In this document: piece after piece, positions 9,433 to 17,841 of the stretch
How positions within the stretch are numbered: position 1 is the first letter of the stretch
How the letters are laid out: every line of letters starts with the position of its first letter
Assembly: GCA_020253595.1 (NCBI GenBank)
Contig: JADCBH010000279.1
Span: 1-27,540, forward strand
Source of the DNA: Brevundimonas sp.
GTDB taxonomy: Bacteria; Pseudomonadota; Alphaproteobacteria; Caulobacterales; Caulobacteraceae
DNA: 27,540 nt
Reading direction: 5' to 3'
Made by a program: the position numbers and the translations under genes
The notes under the pieces: generated by a model
Told to the model about the DNA's origin: nothing
Databases searched by the model: none
The model's input: only the letters and a program-made list of their open reading frames with translations

Positions 9433-11583
9433 TCAGTCCATCAGCTGCTGGGCCAGGTAGGTGTAGTGACGCGCCCAGCGACGGGCGTTGGCCACGGGAT
9501 CGGCGTCGTTGGAATGCCCGCCCGCCGTCTCCTCGTAGTAGAGGTGGTCGTGGCCCTGATCCCCCAGCCGAGCGGCGAACTTGCGCGCATGACCCGGGTG
9601 CACCCGGTCGTCGCGCGTGTTGGTGGTGATGTAGACGCGGGGATAGTCCGCATCGGGCCGCAGTTGCTGATAGGCCGAGTACCGAGCGATGAACCCGGCA
9701 TCGCCCGGAACGCGGGGGTCGCCATACTCGCCGATCCATGAAGCGCCGGCCGGCATCTCCGGATAGCGCAGCATGTCGATCAGGGGGCTTTCGATGACCG
9801 CCGCATTAAACAGTTGCGGGTTCTGGGTGATCGACACCGAGGTCAGAACCCCGCCATTCGACCGGCCATAGATGCCCAGACGGCGGGGCGAGGTGATCCC
9901 CCGCGCTTCCAGATCCCGAGCCACGGCGGCGAAATCGTCGAAGGACCGCTGGCGGTTCTCGCGTAGCGCCGCCTGGTGCCAGGCCGGACCGAACTCGCCG
10001 CCGCCCCGGATGTTGGCCTGAACGAAGACGCCGCCGTTCTCCAGCCAAAGCCTGCCCATCTCGGGCTTGTAGGCAGGCGGGAAACTGATCTGGAAGCCGC
10101 CGTAGCCGAACAGGATGGCCGGGGCCGACCCGTCCATCGCCATCTCGCGAGGGCGAACGACGAAGTAGGGGATCATCGTCCCGTCGCTCGACCGGGCCTC
10201 GAACTGTTCCACCACATGGGTCGAGGCATCGAACAGGGCGGGGGCGGATTTGACCGGCTGGCTGGCGGCCGTTGCGACGTCGATCAGTCCGAGACTCGGC
10301 GGCGTCAGGAAGCCCTGCTGGCTCCAGAACAGCCGCCCACTGCCCCGGCTTGTGTCACCCAGGCCGACCGCGGCGTTCTCCGGCACCTCGACGGCGGTCT
10401 CTGGCCAGCCGAACTCGCCGCGATCACGGAAGACGGAGATCCTTCCGCGCACATTGTCCAGAATAGACACCACGATCCGGTCATCGAAGACTGCGACGTC
10501 CTCGACCGATTGGCGCGGCCCCGGTGCGAAGACGGTGGTTGCGGCGTTCGTGATCGTCCGGCCGTCGTTCGGCTCGAGTTCCCAGAGATTGACCGCCATC
10601 AAGGTCCCGGCCGGACGAACGTTGGCGTACCAGCTCCAGTCCTCCTCGACCGTGAAGACGAGCTTGCCGTTCAGGATCCCGTGCAGGCTGGCGCGGGCCG
10701 GCAGGTTCAGCTTTTGAATTCCACCGTCCTCAACCCGCCACCGCTCGGCACGGAACGTGTCCAACGGCCGGTTGACGATGATCGCCTGAACCCCGCCCTG
10801 ACCGTCGCGGAACACGGAGGCGCTGACTCCGTAGCCGCCGTCGGACTGATCGCCGCGGTAGACCTCGGTCGCCTCGGCGAGGCTCTGCCCCCGCGTCAGT
10901 GTCTTGACGATGAAGGGGTATCCGCTCTCGGTCAGGGTCCCGGGACCGAAGTCGGTGGCGATCAGCAGGGTGTCCCGATCCAGCCAGCTGATCCGGTGCT
11001 TGCCTTCGGGAAGGGAGAAACCGCCCTCGACGAAGGTCCTCGTGGTCGTGTCGAACTCTCGCACCACGACCGCGTCCTTGCCGCCGTCCGAAAGGCTGAT
11101 CAGGCAGCGGGTTTCGTCAGGCGGCAGGCAGCTGGCCCCCTTCCAGACCCAGTCCACGCCCTCGGCCTCGGCCAGGGCACCGACGTCGATCAGTGTCTCC
11201 CACTGCGGCGCATCGGTCCGATAGCTGTCCAGCGTCGTGCGCCGCCACAGGCCCTTGGGGTGCTCCGCGTCCTGCCAGAAGTTGCCGATGCCGTCGCCGA
11301 GGAAGGATGGCCCCGGAATGCGCGCCGTGGACGACAGCACCTCGAACCCCTCGGCCCTGAAGGTCTCATAGCGGGGATCGCCGGTCAGGGCGGCCAGCGC
11401 CCGTTCGTTGGAGGCCCGCACGAAGGCCATGGCCTCCACGCCCTCGACCTCCTCCAGCGCGAGATGATCATCCGCCGCGCGGACACCCGCCGGAGACAGG
11501 TCAGTGGGCAGGTGCGGCAGACTCTGGGCGAAGGCCGGAGCAGCCAGAACAGTGGCGATGGCAGTCAGGACACTTAAGCGCAT
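9433..11583 (-). CDS. Prolyl oligopeptidase family serine peptidase (S9), copy 1
   Basis: A 716-residue S9A-type peptidase. It has a signal peptide (MRLSVLTAIATVLAAPAFAQ), an N-terminal helical segment plus beta-propeller (to about residue 420), and a C-terminal alpha/beta-hydrolase domain. The catalytic Ser is Ser575 in GRSNGG, the Asp lies in TRDDRVHPGHA and the His in TAGGHSNDAD. Such enzymes cleave proline-containing short peptides; the signal peptide places it in the periplasm or outside. The ATG at 11583 has GGAG about 7 nt upstream. It is a close tandem paralogue of the gene at 11744-13894, and a REP-like palindrome ends only about 14 nt upstream of its start codon. DUF1223 follows 18 nt downstream. 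Confidence 0.93.
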   Translation of the reverse strand: MRLSVLTAIATVLAAPAFAQSLPHLPTDLSPAGVRAADDHLALEEVEGVEAMAFVRASNERALAALTGDPRYETFRAEGFEVLSSTARIPGPSFLGDGIGNFWQDAEHPKGLWRRTTLDSYRTDAPQWETLIDVGALAEAEGVDWVWKGASCLPPDETRCLISLSDGGKDAVVVREFDTTTRTFVEGGFSLPEGKHRISWLDRDTLLIATDFGPGTLTESGYPFIVKTLTRGQSLAEATEVYRGDQSDGGYGVSASVFRDGQGGVQAIIVNRPLDTFRAERWRVEDGGIQKLNLPARASLHGILNGKLVFTVEEDWSWYANVRPAGTLMAVNLWELEPNDGRTITNAATTVFAPGPRQSVEDVAVFDDRIVVSILDNVRGRISVFRDRGEFGWPETAVEVPENAAVGLGDTSRGSGRLFWSQQGFLTPPSLGLIDVATAASQPVKSAPALFDASTHVVEQFEARSSDGTMIPYFVVRPREMAMDGSAPAILFGYGGFQISFPPAYKPEMGRLWLENGGVFVQANIRGGGEFGPAWHQAALRENRQRSFDDFAAVARDLEARGITSPRRLGIYGRSNGGVLTSVSITQNPQLFNAAVIESPLIDMLRYPEMPAGASWIGEYGDPRVPGDAGFIARYSAYQQLRPDADYPRVYITTNTRDDRVHPGHARKFAARLGDQGHDHLYYEETAGGHSNDADPVANARRWARHYTYLAQQLMD

Positions 11584-11597
11584 TCTTCTACTCCGTC

Positions 11598-11620
11598 ATC
11601 CTCGGGCTCGACCCGAGGAT
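11598..11620 (+). repeat. REP-like palindrome, unit 1
   Basis: A perfect 23-bp palindromic unit: 9-bp arms ATCCTCGGG and CCCGAGGAT around the 5-nt loop CTCGA. It sits in the 160-bp gap between the two tandem peptidase genes, immediately upstream of the ribosome binding site of the downstream one. Unit 2 at 11697-11719 is a diverged copy in the opposite orientation. Confidence 0.7.
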
Positions 11621-11696
11621 CAGACTGTCAGGGTCGCAGGACAGAGGTGCGGTCACACTCCGCCGCTGCCCGGGCGCATCATTCGTGGACCCTCCT

Positions 11697-11719
11697 ATCC
11701 TCGGATCAAGTCCGAGGAT
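11697..11719 (-). repeat. REP-like palindrome, unit 2 (inverted copy)
   Basis: A second perfect 23-bp palindrome with 9-bp arms ATCCTCGGA and TCCGAGGAT and loop TCAAG. Read on the minus strand it matches unit 1 at 20 of 23 positions, including the asymmetric loop (CTTGA against CTCGA), so the two units are head-to-head copies about 76 bp apart. As RNA on the minus strand it would form a hairpin shortly after the stop codon at 11744 of the upstream peptidase. Confidence 0.7.
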
Positions 11720-11743
11720 TTCGGAGGCGTTGTTACATCTGAC

Positions 11744-13894
11744 TCAGTCCATCAGCCGGCGCGACAGATAGGTATACTCCAGCGCCAGACGCCGGGCGCT
11801 CTCGCGCAGGTTCGCCGCCGCGCCGTGGCCACCGTCGGTGTTCTCGTAGAACAGGACCGGGTAGCCCAGGTCTTCCAGGCGCGCGGCTGCCTTGCGCGCA
11901 TGACCCGGATGCACGCGATCATCCTTGGTGGAGGTATGGATGAAGACCTCCGGATAGGGCTGTCCCGCGCGCAGGTTCTGATAGGGGGAATAGGCCTGGA
12001 TCCAGGCGCGCTCTTCCGGGATGTCGGGGTTGCCGTACTCCGCGATCCAGCTGGCGCCCGCCAGCAGGCGGTGGAAGCGCAGCATGTCGAACAGGGGCAC
12101 CTGGATGACGGCCGCGTTGATCAGGTCCGGGCGCTGGGTCAGCATCGCCCCCATGAACAGCCCGCCCTGGGAGCCGCCCATGATTCCCAGGCGCGGCTGG
12201 CTGGTGATGCCCCGCGCGATCAGGTCGAGCGCCACGGCCTGGAAGTCCTCATGCGCCCGCTGGCGGTTTTCCTGAAGCGCCGCTTCGTGCCAGCGCGGGC
12301 CGAACTCGCCGCCGCCCCGGGTGTTGGCCACGACGTAGACCCCGCCGCGCTCCAGCCACAGCTTGCCCGTGGTCGCCGAATAGCCCGGCAACATGGACAC
12401 CTCGAACCCGCCATAGCCGTAAAGCAGCGTCGGATTGGAGCCATCCAGCGCCATTTCCTCGCGATGGACGACGAAATAGGGGATCATTGTCCCATCGGCC
12501 GAACGCGCCTCGAACTGCTCGACCGTCAGGCCCTCTGCGTCGAACTTGGGCGGCAGCGACTTCACCGGCTCCAGCTCACCCGTCGCGGCGTCCGCCAGAT
12601 ACAGTGTCGACGGCGTCAGATAGCCTGCGGCAGAGACAAACACCTGGTCATCACGGTCCGACGCCGAGCCGACGCCAACGGTCACGTTCTGGGGCAGATC
12701 GAGCCGTGTGCGAGCCCATTCTCCCGCAGGATTGGGACGGTAGATGTAGACGCTTCCACGCACGTTCTCGAACAGGGCGACGACCAGGCTGTTGCGGGTC
12801 GCGTTCATGCCCTCGATGGCCTCGCGCTCGCCGGGGCGGATGACCAGCTGCGCCCGCGCGCTCTGATCGGCCAGCCAGTCCGACAGGGTCCAGGCGATGA
12901 CATCGCCGGTCCGGAACGACTGACCTGACGGCGCGGTCCAGTCTTCCTTCAACGAAACCACCAGCTGGCCCTGGACGAAGGCGCTGATGTCAGCCTTGGC
13001 CGGCAGGCGAAGCTGGGTGGTCGAGCCGTCCGCGTTCAGGACGTGCGTCTCGCTTTCGTAGAAGCTGACGCCTCGGTTGAGCAGCACGGCCTGGACCACG
13101 CCGTCGGCGTCGCGCAGCGTCGAGGCAGCGACGGACACATCGGTCGGCTGACCCGTGAAGATCGTCTCGGCCTGGTCGATGCTCTGGCCCCGCCGAAGTC
13201 GCTTGACGATCATCGGATATCCCGAGGTCGTCATGGTGCCCTCGCCGAAGTCCCTGGCAATGAGCAACGTGTCCTGATCGACCCAGGTCACCCCACCCTT
13301 GGATTCCGGCAGCTCGAAACCGCCCGCGACAAAGGTCCGCGTGACGCTGTCGAACTCGCGGACGGTCACCGCGTCCTTGCCACCGTCAGACAGCGAGATC
13401 AGGCACAGCCGCTCCTCGGGCGGCAGGCAGTTGGCGCCGCGATAGACCCAGTTCTTGCCCTCGGCCGCCGACAAGGCGTCGATATCGAGCACCGTCTCCC
13501 ACTGCGGGGCATCCGTTCGATAGCTGTCCAGCGTCGTCCGGCGCCAGACTCCGCGGATGTTGGTCGCGTCCTGCCAGAAGTTGGAGATCATCCCGGAGTG
13601 CAGGAAGCCGGGCGCAGGGATGCGGTCACGCGATTCCAGAATGGCCAGCGCCTGGTCATGCAGTTGCTGGTAGCGGGGGTCACCCTGGAGCGTACCGAGG
13701 GACTGACGATTCTGTTCCTCGACCCAGGCGAGCGCCCGCTCACCCTCGACCTCTTCCAGCCAGAGATAGGGATCGGACGCATCGGTCGTGGCGAAGGCGA
13801 CGGTCTCTGTTGCGGGGGCGGCGGTCTGGGCCAGGGCGGCGCTCGTGAGGCTGGTGGTGGCGAGAAGCGCGGCGAGCGCAACGGAACGGATCAT
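11744..13894 (-). CDS. Prolyl oligopeptidase family serine peptidase (S9), copy 2
   Basis: A 716-residue exported S9A-type peptidase, the same length as its downstream neighbour. Its signal peptide is MIRSVALAALLATTSLTSAA LAQ. The catalytic Ser is again residue 575, here in GGSQGG; the Asp lies in TKDDRVHPGHA and the His in TDGGHGAAAN. The propeller half and the segment FWQDATNIRGVWRRTTLDSYRTDAPQWETVLD are closely similar to the other copy. The nucleophile neighbourhood (GGSQGG against GRSNGG) differs, so specificity may have diverged. GAAGG about 7 nt before the ATG at 13894 supports the start. Substrates are unknown; a role in peptide scavenging or oligopeptide turnover in the periplasm is inferred. 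Confidence 0.93.
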   Translation of the reverse strand: MIRSVALAALLATTSLTSAALAQTAAPATETVAFATTDASDPYLWLEEVEGERALAWVEEQNRQSLGTLQGDPRYQQLHDQALAILESRDRIPAPGFLHSGMISNFWQDATNIRGVWRRTTLDSYRTDAPQWETVLDIDALSAAEGKNWVYRGANCLPPEERLCLISLSDGGKDAVTVREFDSVTRTFVAGGFELPESKGGVTWVDQDTLLIARDFGEGTMTTSGYPMIVKRLRRGQSIDQAETIFTGQPTDVSVAASTLRDADGVVQAVLLNRGVSFYESETHVLNADGSTTQLRLPAKADISAFVQGQLVVSLKEDWTAPSGQSFRTGDVIAWTLSDWLADQSARAQLVIRPGEREAIEGMNATRNSLVVALFENVRGSVYIYRPNPAGEWARTRLDLPQNVTVGVGSASDRDDQVFVSAAGYLTPSTLYLADAATGELEPVKSLPPKFDAEGLTVEQFEARSADGTMIPYFVVHREEMALDGSNPTLLYGYGGFEVSMLPGYSATTGKLWLERGGVYVVANTRGGGEFGPRWHEAALQENRQRAHEDFQAVALDLIARGITSQPRLGIMGGSQGGLFMGAMLTQRPDLINAAVIQVPLFDMLRFHRLLAGASWIAEYGNPDIPEERAWIQAYSPYQNLRAGQPYPEVFIHTSTKDDRVHPGHARKAAARLEDLGYPVLFYENTDGGHGAAANLRESARRLALEYTYLSRRLMD

Positions 13895-13977
13895 CGACGG
13901 AACCTTCTTGTGTCTCGGATGGAGGGCACCTTAAGGATTGCCGCGCGGCTGTGAAGCCATTCGCATTGTCACATCCG

Positions 13978-14316
13978 TCAGCGGCCGCCGGCGCGGACCC
14001 AGGCCTCGCGCGCCGCCAGCCAGCGGGACGGCACCAGGCCCTTCAGACCGGCCTGTTCGCGTCTCTTGAGGCCGGTCTCGTTACCCTGCCGCCAGGCGGT
14101 GTCCGCCTCGATGGCGAGGCCTGCAGCGATGTCGACGACGATCACACGCGCCGGCAGGACGAGCGATCGGTCCAGCCGCACCTTCAGCCCGCCGTCAGAG
14201 GTGTCGGCGATGATGCACGCCATCTCGATGCCGGGCGCGACAACGATACCGCGCGAGTTGGCGGCGGTTCGGGGCGTCAGGCGGCGGTCGGATGGCGGGG
14301 GCTTGAACACAGACAC
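13978..14316 (-). CDS. PilZ domain protein
   Basis: A 112-residue single-domain PilZ protein. Both c-di-GMP contact motifs are visible: RxxxR (Arg12-Arg16 in RRLTPR) and DxSxxG (Asp38, Ser40, Gly43 in DTSDGG), so it should bind c-di-GMP. The C-terminal part (TAWRQGNETGLKRRE) completes the barrel and is followed by a basic helix. The start is GTG at 14316; a second GTG two codons later is possible and neither has a strong ribosome binding site. Such stand-alone PilZ proteins act as adaptors for motility, adhesion or cell-cycle control in Caulobacterales. The partner cannot be read from the neighbours. Confidence 0.85.
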   Translation of the reverse strand: MSVFKPPPSDRRLTPRTAANSRGIVVAPGIEMACIIADTSDGGLKVRLDRSLVLPARVIVVDIAAGLAIEADTAWRQGNETGLKRREQAGLKGLVPSRWLAAREAWVRAGGR

Positions 14317-14387
14317 TCAAACGCGGAGGAGGCACGCAGGTCGCGCACCCCGGTTTGACCCAGACGGGCCTCCGGGTCCAGCGGTGG

Positions 14388-14708
14388 TCAGTGCTGGCTC
14401 TGAGGCAGTCGGACGATCAGGCCGTCGAGCGCGTCGGAGACCCGGATCTGGCAGGACAGACGCGAGTTCGGTTCCACGTTCTCGGCGAAGTCGAGCATGG
14501 ATTCCTCCATGGCCGAGGCCTTGCCCGCCGCCTCGCGCCAGGCCTCGTCGACATAGACATGGCACGTCGCACAGGCGCAGGCCCCACCGCAGTCGGCGTC
14601 GATGCCGGGCACGTTGTTGCGGATCGCGCCTTCCATGACCGAGAGGCCCGGTTTGACGTCGACGACATGCTCGCGGCCGTCGTGCTCGATGTAGGTGATC
14701 TTGGCCAT
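14388..14708 (-). CDS. 2Fe-2S ferredoxin, adrenodoxin type
   Basis: A 106-residue ferredoxin of the vertebrate/ISC class. Cluster ligands follow the C-x5-C-x2-C...C pattern: Cys40, Cys46, Cys49 and Cys86 (DCGGACACATCHVYV and RLSCQI). Flanking family blocks are GLSVMEGAIRNNVPGIDADCGG and ESMLDFAENVEPNSRLSCQI. It carries single electrons, for example to cytochrome P450s or Fe-S assembly; no P450 or reductase gene is adjacent. The ATG at 14708 lies 41 nt after the sdhB stop on the same strand, so it may be transcribed with the sdh operon. Confidence 0.92.
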   Translation of the reverse strand: MAKITYIEHDGREHVVDVKPGLSVMEGAIRNNVPGIDADCGGACACATCHVYVDEAWREAAGKASAMEESMLDFAENVEPNSRLSCQIRVSDALDGLIVRLPQSQH

Positions 14709-14749
14709 CAGCCCTCAAGTAGGGAAGCGATAGGGCAACGCAACACGCC

Positions 14750-15547
14750 TTACGCCGCCTGTTTCTTGCGACCCGGCGCAACCATCAGCTTCTTGGTCTC
14801 GGCGATGGCCTTGGCGGGGTTCAGACCCTTCGGGCACACCTGTGCACAGTTCATGATGGTGTGGCAGCGGTAGAGCTTGAAGGGGTCTTCAAGGTCGTCG
14901 AGGCGTTCCTGGGTCTTGTCGTCGCGGCTGTCCGAAATCCAGCGATAGGACTGCAGGAGCGCCGCCGGGCCCAGGTACTCGGTCTGGTTCCACCAGTAGC
15001 TGGGGCAGGATGTCGAACAGCAGGCGCACAGGATGCACTCATACAACCCATCCAGCTTCTCGCGGTCCTTCGGCGACTGCCGACGCTCCTTCTCCGGATC
15101 GGGCTCGTCCGACTGGAGGTAGGGCTTGATGGAGTCGTACTGGGCGTAGAACAGGCTCAAGTCCGTCACCAGGTCCTTGACCACCGGCTGGTGCGGCAGG
15201 GGCGCGATCGCGATCGTGGAGGACTGGCACTCTTCCCAGCCCTTGGTGCAGGCCAGCGTGTTGCGCCCGTCGATGTTCATCGAGCAGGAGCCGCAGATGC
15301 CCTCGCGGCAGGACCGGCGGAAGGTCAGGGTCGGGTCGATGGTCGACTTGATGTGGATCAGGGCATCCAGAAGCATCGGGCCGTGATCGTCGGCCGAGAC
15401 CTGGTATTCGTCCCAGCGCGGATCTGCGTCGACCTCGGGGTCGTAACGGTAGACCTTGTAGGTCTTGACGTTCTTGGCACCCTTCGGGGCCTTGTGGACC
15501 TTGCCCTTGGTCGGCCTGGAGCCACGGGGGAGGGAAAGCTGGACCAT
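14750..15547 (-). CDS. sdhB: Succinate dehydrogenase iron-sulfur subunit
   Basis: A 265-residue SdhB that passes electrons from FAD to ubiquinone in complex II. The [2Fe-2S] ligands are Cys80, 85, 88 and 100 (CREGICGSC...C). The [4Fe-4S] and [3Fe-4S] ligands come from Cys171/174/177, Cys181, and Cys228/234/238 (CILCACCSTSC, CHTIMNCAQVCPKG). A basic N-terminus (RGSRPTKGKVHKAPKGAKNVKTYKVYRY) precedes the ferredoxin fold. The ATG at 15547 lies only 3 nt after the stop of an unrelated gene that separates it from sdhA. The nearest GGAG is about 13 nt upstream, an unusually long spacing, so translation may depend on coupling through the inserted gene. Confidence 0.97.
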   Translation of the reverse strand: MVQLSLPRGSRPTKGKVHKAPKGAKNVKTYKVYRYDPEVDADPRWDEYQVSADDHGPMLLDALIHIKSTIDPTLTFRRSCREGICGSCSMNIDGRNTLACTKGWEECQSSTIAIAPLPHQPVVKDLVTDLSLFYAQYDSIKPYLQSDEPDPEKERRQSPKDREKLDGLYECILCACCSTSCPSYWWNQTEYLGPAALLQSYRWISDSRDDKTQERLDDLEDPFKLYRCHTIMNCAQVCPKGLNPAKAIAETKKLMVAPGRKKQAA

Positions 15548-15550
15548 TTT

Positions 15551-16054
15551 CTAGCGCGTGCTCCGCTGAAGAGATTCTTCAAGCTCTTCAATCTTGGTGT
15601 TTAGATCGGTCAAGGATTGGTGCAGCCTAGCCGCGTCTGCTTGATCCGCCTTTTGATCAAAAACGTTGAGCAGAAAGGCGCGGACCTTTTGCCTAAGCTG
15701 GATTTTCTTCCAACCGATCAGCTCTAGCTCGCGAGAAGCCCGCAGCGAGAAGACCTCTTTCTTTTTGGCAAGGCGCTCAAAGTCCAGCTTTTCGATAGCC
15801 AGAAAAACCTTTCGATCAGCATGCTCAAAGTTCTCGAAGGCCTTCTTGGCCTCGCCGGGGTCAAACGGTGCGCCTTCGGCGACGGCTTGGATTATGTCTA
15901 ACGTGCCTCGAGGGACGAAATAGATGGATCGAAGAGCCTCGACGATCTCAGCAGCCTCAGCGCGATCTCCCTGATCTTTAGACTGCGCCATCTTGGAAAC
16001 AGACGACACAATGTCCAAAACTGATGCAGCCGCAGACAAGCCTTCGGCGATCAT
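15551..16054 (-). CDS. Orphan lower-GC gene wedged between sdhA and sdhB
   Basis: A 167-residue protein of unrecognised family. The ATG at 16054 overlaps the sdhA stop (TGATG), so translation is probably coupled to sdhA; a longer frame would run into sdhA itself. The N-terminus (MIAEGLSAAASVLDIVSSVSKMA) is an amphipathic or weakly hydrophobic helix. The middle holds IYFVPRGTLDIIQAVAEGAPFDPGEAKKAF. The rest is highly charged and helical, ending in a likely coiled coil (about 128-165, LTDLNTKIEELEESLQ). There is no signal peptide, membrane span or cysteine cluster. By hand count its GC is about 53% (266 of 504 bases), far below the flanking sdh genes, which suggests recent transfer. It is not a known complex II subunit or SdhE. 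Confidence 0.8.
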   Translation of the reverse strand: MIAEGLSAAASVLDIVSSVSKMAQSKDQGDRAEAAEIVEALRSIYFVPRGTLDIIQAVAEGAPFDPGEAKKAFENFEHADRKVFLAIEKLDFERLAKKKEVFSLRASRELELIGWKKIQLRQKVRAFLLNVFDQKADQADAARLHQSLTDLNTKIEELEESLQRSTR

Positions 16055-17841
16055 CAGTAAACCCGAGCCTTGGGTTTGATGTACTCGATGTCCTTCGACA
16101 TCGTGTATTCGTGCACCGGGCGGTAGTCGATCTGAACGCCCTCGCCCGGCCGCTTCCAGGCCAGGGTGTGCTTCATCCACTCTTCGTCGTTCCGGTCAGG
16201 GAAGTCCTCGCGGGCATGAGCCCCGCGGCTTTCCTTGCGGTTGGCCGCGCTCTCGATGGTGACGAGCGCCTGGTCGATCAGATTGTCGTACTCCAGCGTC
16301 TCGACCAGATCCGTGTTCCAGATCATGCCGCGATCCGAGGTGCGGATGTCGGCGCCGCGGTCGTGAATGGCGCGCAGCTTGGCGACGCCCTCGTCCAGCG
16401 AGGCACCCGTGCGGAACACAGCGGCGTCCAGCTGCATGGCCCGCTGCATCTCGCGGCGCAGCTCAGCCGTCGGCGTGCCGCCCGACGCATTGCGGAAGCG
16501 ATCCAGCCGGGCCAGTTGCGCATCGGTCGCCGAAGCCGGCGCGTCCGGCACGCTTGATGCCTTGTCCACCACCTCGCCGGCGCGCAGGCCCGCCGCGCGG
16601 CCGAACACCACCAGATCGGTCAGGGAGTTGGAGCCCAGGCGGTTGGCGCCGTGCACCGACACGCAGGCCGCCTCGCCCACGGCCATCAGGCCCGGCACCA
16701 CGCTGTCGGGGTTGCCGTCGCGCAGCGTCAGCACCTCGCCGTGATAGTTCGTGGGGATGCCGCCCATGTTGTAGTGGACGGTCGGGATGACCGGGATCGG
16801 CTCCTTGGTCACGTCCACGCCGGCGAAAATCTTGGCCGATTCACTGATGCCCGGCAGGCGCTCGTGCAGCACCTTGGGGTCGAGGTGATCCAGATGCAGG
16901 TTGATGTGGTCCTTGTTCGGACCCACGCCGCGGCCCTCGCGGATCTCCATGGTCATCGACCGGCTGACGACGTCGCGGGATGCAAGGTCCTTGGCGGACG
17001 GCGCATAGCGCTCCATGAACCGCTCGCCTTCGGAGTTGGTTAGGTAGCCGCCCTCACCGCGCGCGCCCTCGGTAATCAGGCAGCCGGCACCATAGATGCC
17101 GGTCGGGTGGAACTGCACGAACTCCATGTCCTGAAGCGGCAGGCCGGCGCGCAGCACCATGGCATTGCCGTCCCCGGTGCAGGTGTGGGCCGAGGTGGCG
17201 CTGAAGTAGGCGCGGCCGTAACCGCCAGTCGCCAGAATGACCATCTTGGCGCGGAAGCGGTGCAGCGTCCCGTCGTCCAGCTTCCACGCCGTGACGCCCG
17301 TGCAGGCCCCGTCCTGCATGATCAGATCGAGCGCGAAGTACTCGATAAAGAACTCGACCTCGCGGCGTACGGACTGGCCGTAGAGGGTGTGCAGGATGGC
17401 GTGGCCGGTACGGTCCGCCGCCGCGCATGTGCGCTGGACCGGGCCTTCGCCGTAGTTCTTGGTCATGCCGCCGAAGGCGCGCTGATAGATGCGGCCGTCG
17501 TCGGTCCGGCTGAAAGGCACGCCCCAGTGCTCCAGCTCATAGACAGCCTTGGGAGCCTCGCGGACCAGGTATTCGATGGCGTCCTGGTCGCCGAGCCAGT
17601 CCGACCCCTTGACGGTGTCGTACATGTGCCACTTCCAGCTGTCCTCGCCCATGTTGCCCAGCGCGGCCGAGATGCCACCCTGGGCCGCGACGGTGTGCGA
17701 CCGGGTCGGGAAGACCTTGGTCACGCAGGCAGTCTTGAGTCCCGCCTGGGCGCATCCGAGCGCCGCCCGCAGGCCCGAACCGCCTGCCCCGACGACGACG
17801 ACGTCATAGGCGTGATCGACGAACTGGTACGAAGAAGCCAT
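16054..17841 (-). CDS. sdhA: Succinate dehydrogenase flavoprotein subunit
   Basis: A 595-residue SdhA that oxidises succinate to fumarate. The FAD-binding GAGGSG is at 18-23, and the covalent FAD ligand is His49 in RSHTVAAQGG. Other family blocks are QFHPTGIYGAGCLITEGARGEGGYL, VIPTVHYNMGGIPTNYHGEV and GRAAGLRAGEV, ending KPKARVY. I place the start at the ATG at 17841 (MASSYQF), which overlaps the sdhD stop as TGATG; the frame remains open further upstream but that part is the sdhD region in another frame. Its stop overlaps the start of the inserted orphan gene rather than being followed directly by sdhB. Confidence 0.97.
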   Translation of the reverse strand: MASSYQFVDHAYDVVVVGAGGSGLRAALGCAQAGLKTACVTKVFPTRSHTVAAQGGISAALGNMGEDSWKWHMYDTVKGSDWLGDQDAIEYLVREAPKAVYELEHWGVPFSRTDDGRIYQRAFGGMTKNYGEGPVQRTCAAADRTGHAILHTLYGQSVRREVEFFIEYFALDLIMQDGACTGVTAWKLDDGTLHRFRAKMVILATGGYGRAYFSATSAHTCTGDGNAMVLRAGLPLQDMEFVQFHPTGIYGAGCLITEGARGEGGYLTNSEGERFMERYAPSAKDLASRDVVSRSMTMEIREGRGVGPNKDHINLHLDHLDPKVLHERLPGISESAKIFAGVDVTKEPIPVIPTVHYNMGGIPTNYHGEVLTLRDGNPDSVVPGLMAVGEAACVSVHGANRLGSNSLTDLVVFGRAAGLRAGEVVDKASSVPDAPASATDAQLARLDRFRNASGGTPTAELRREMQRAMQLDAAVFRTGASLDEGVAKLRAIHDRGADIRTSDRGMIWNTDLVETLEYDNLIDQALVTIESAANRKESRGAHAREDFPDRNDEEWMKHTLAWKRPGEGVQIDYRPVHEYTMSKDIEYIKPKARVY

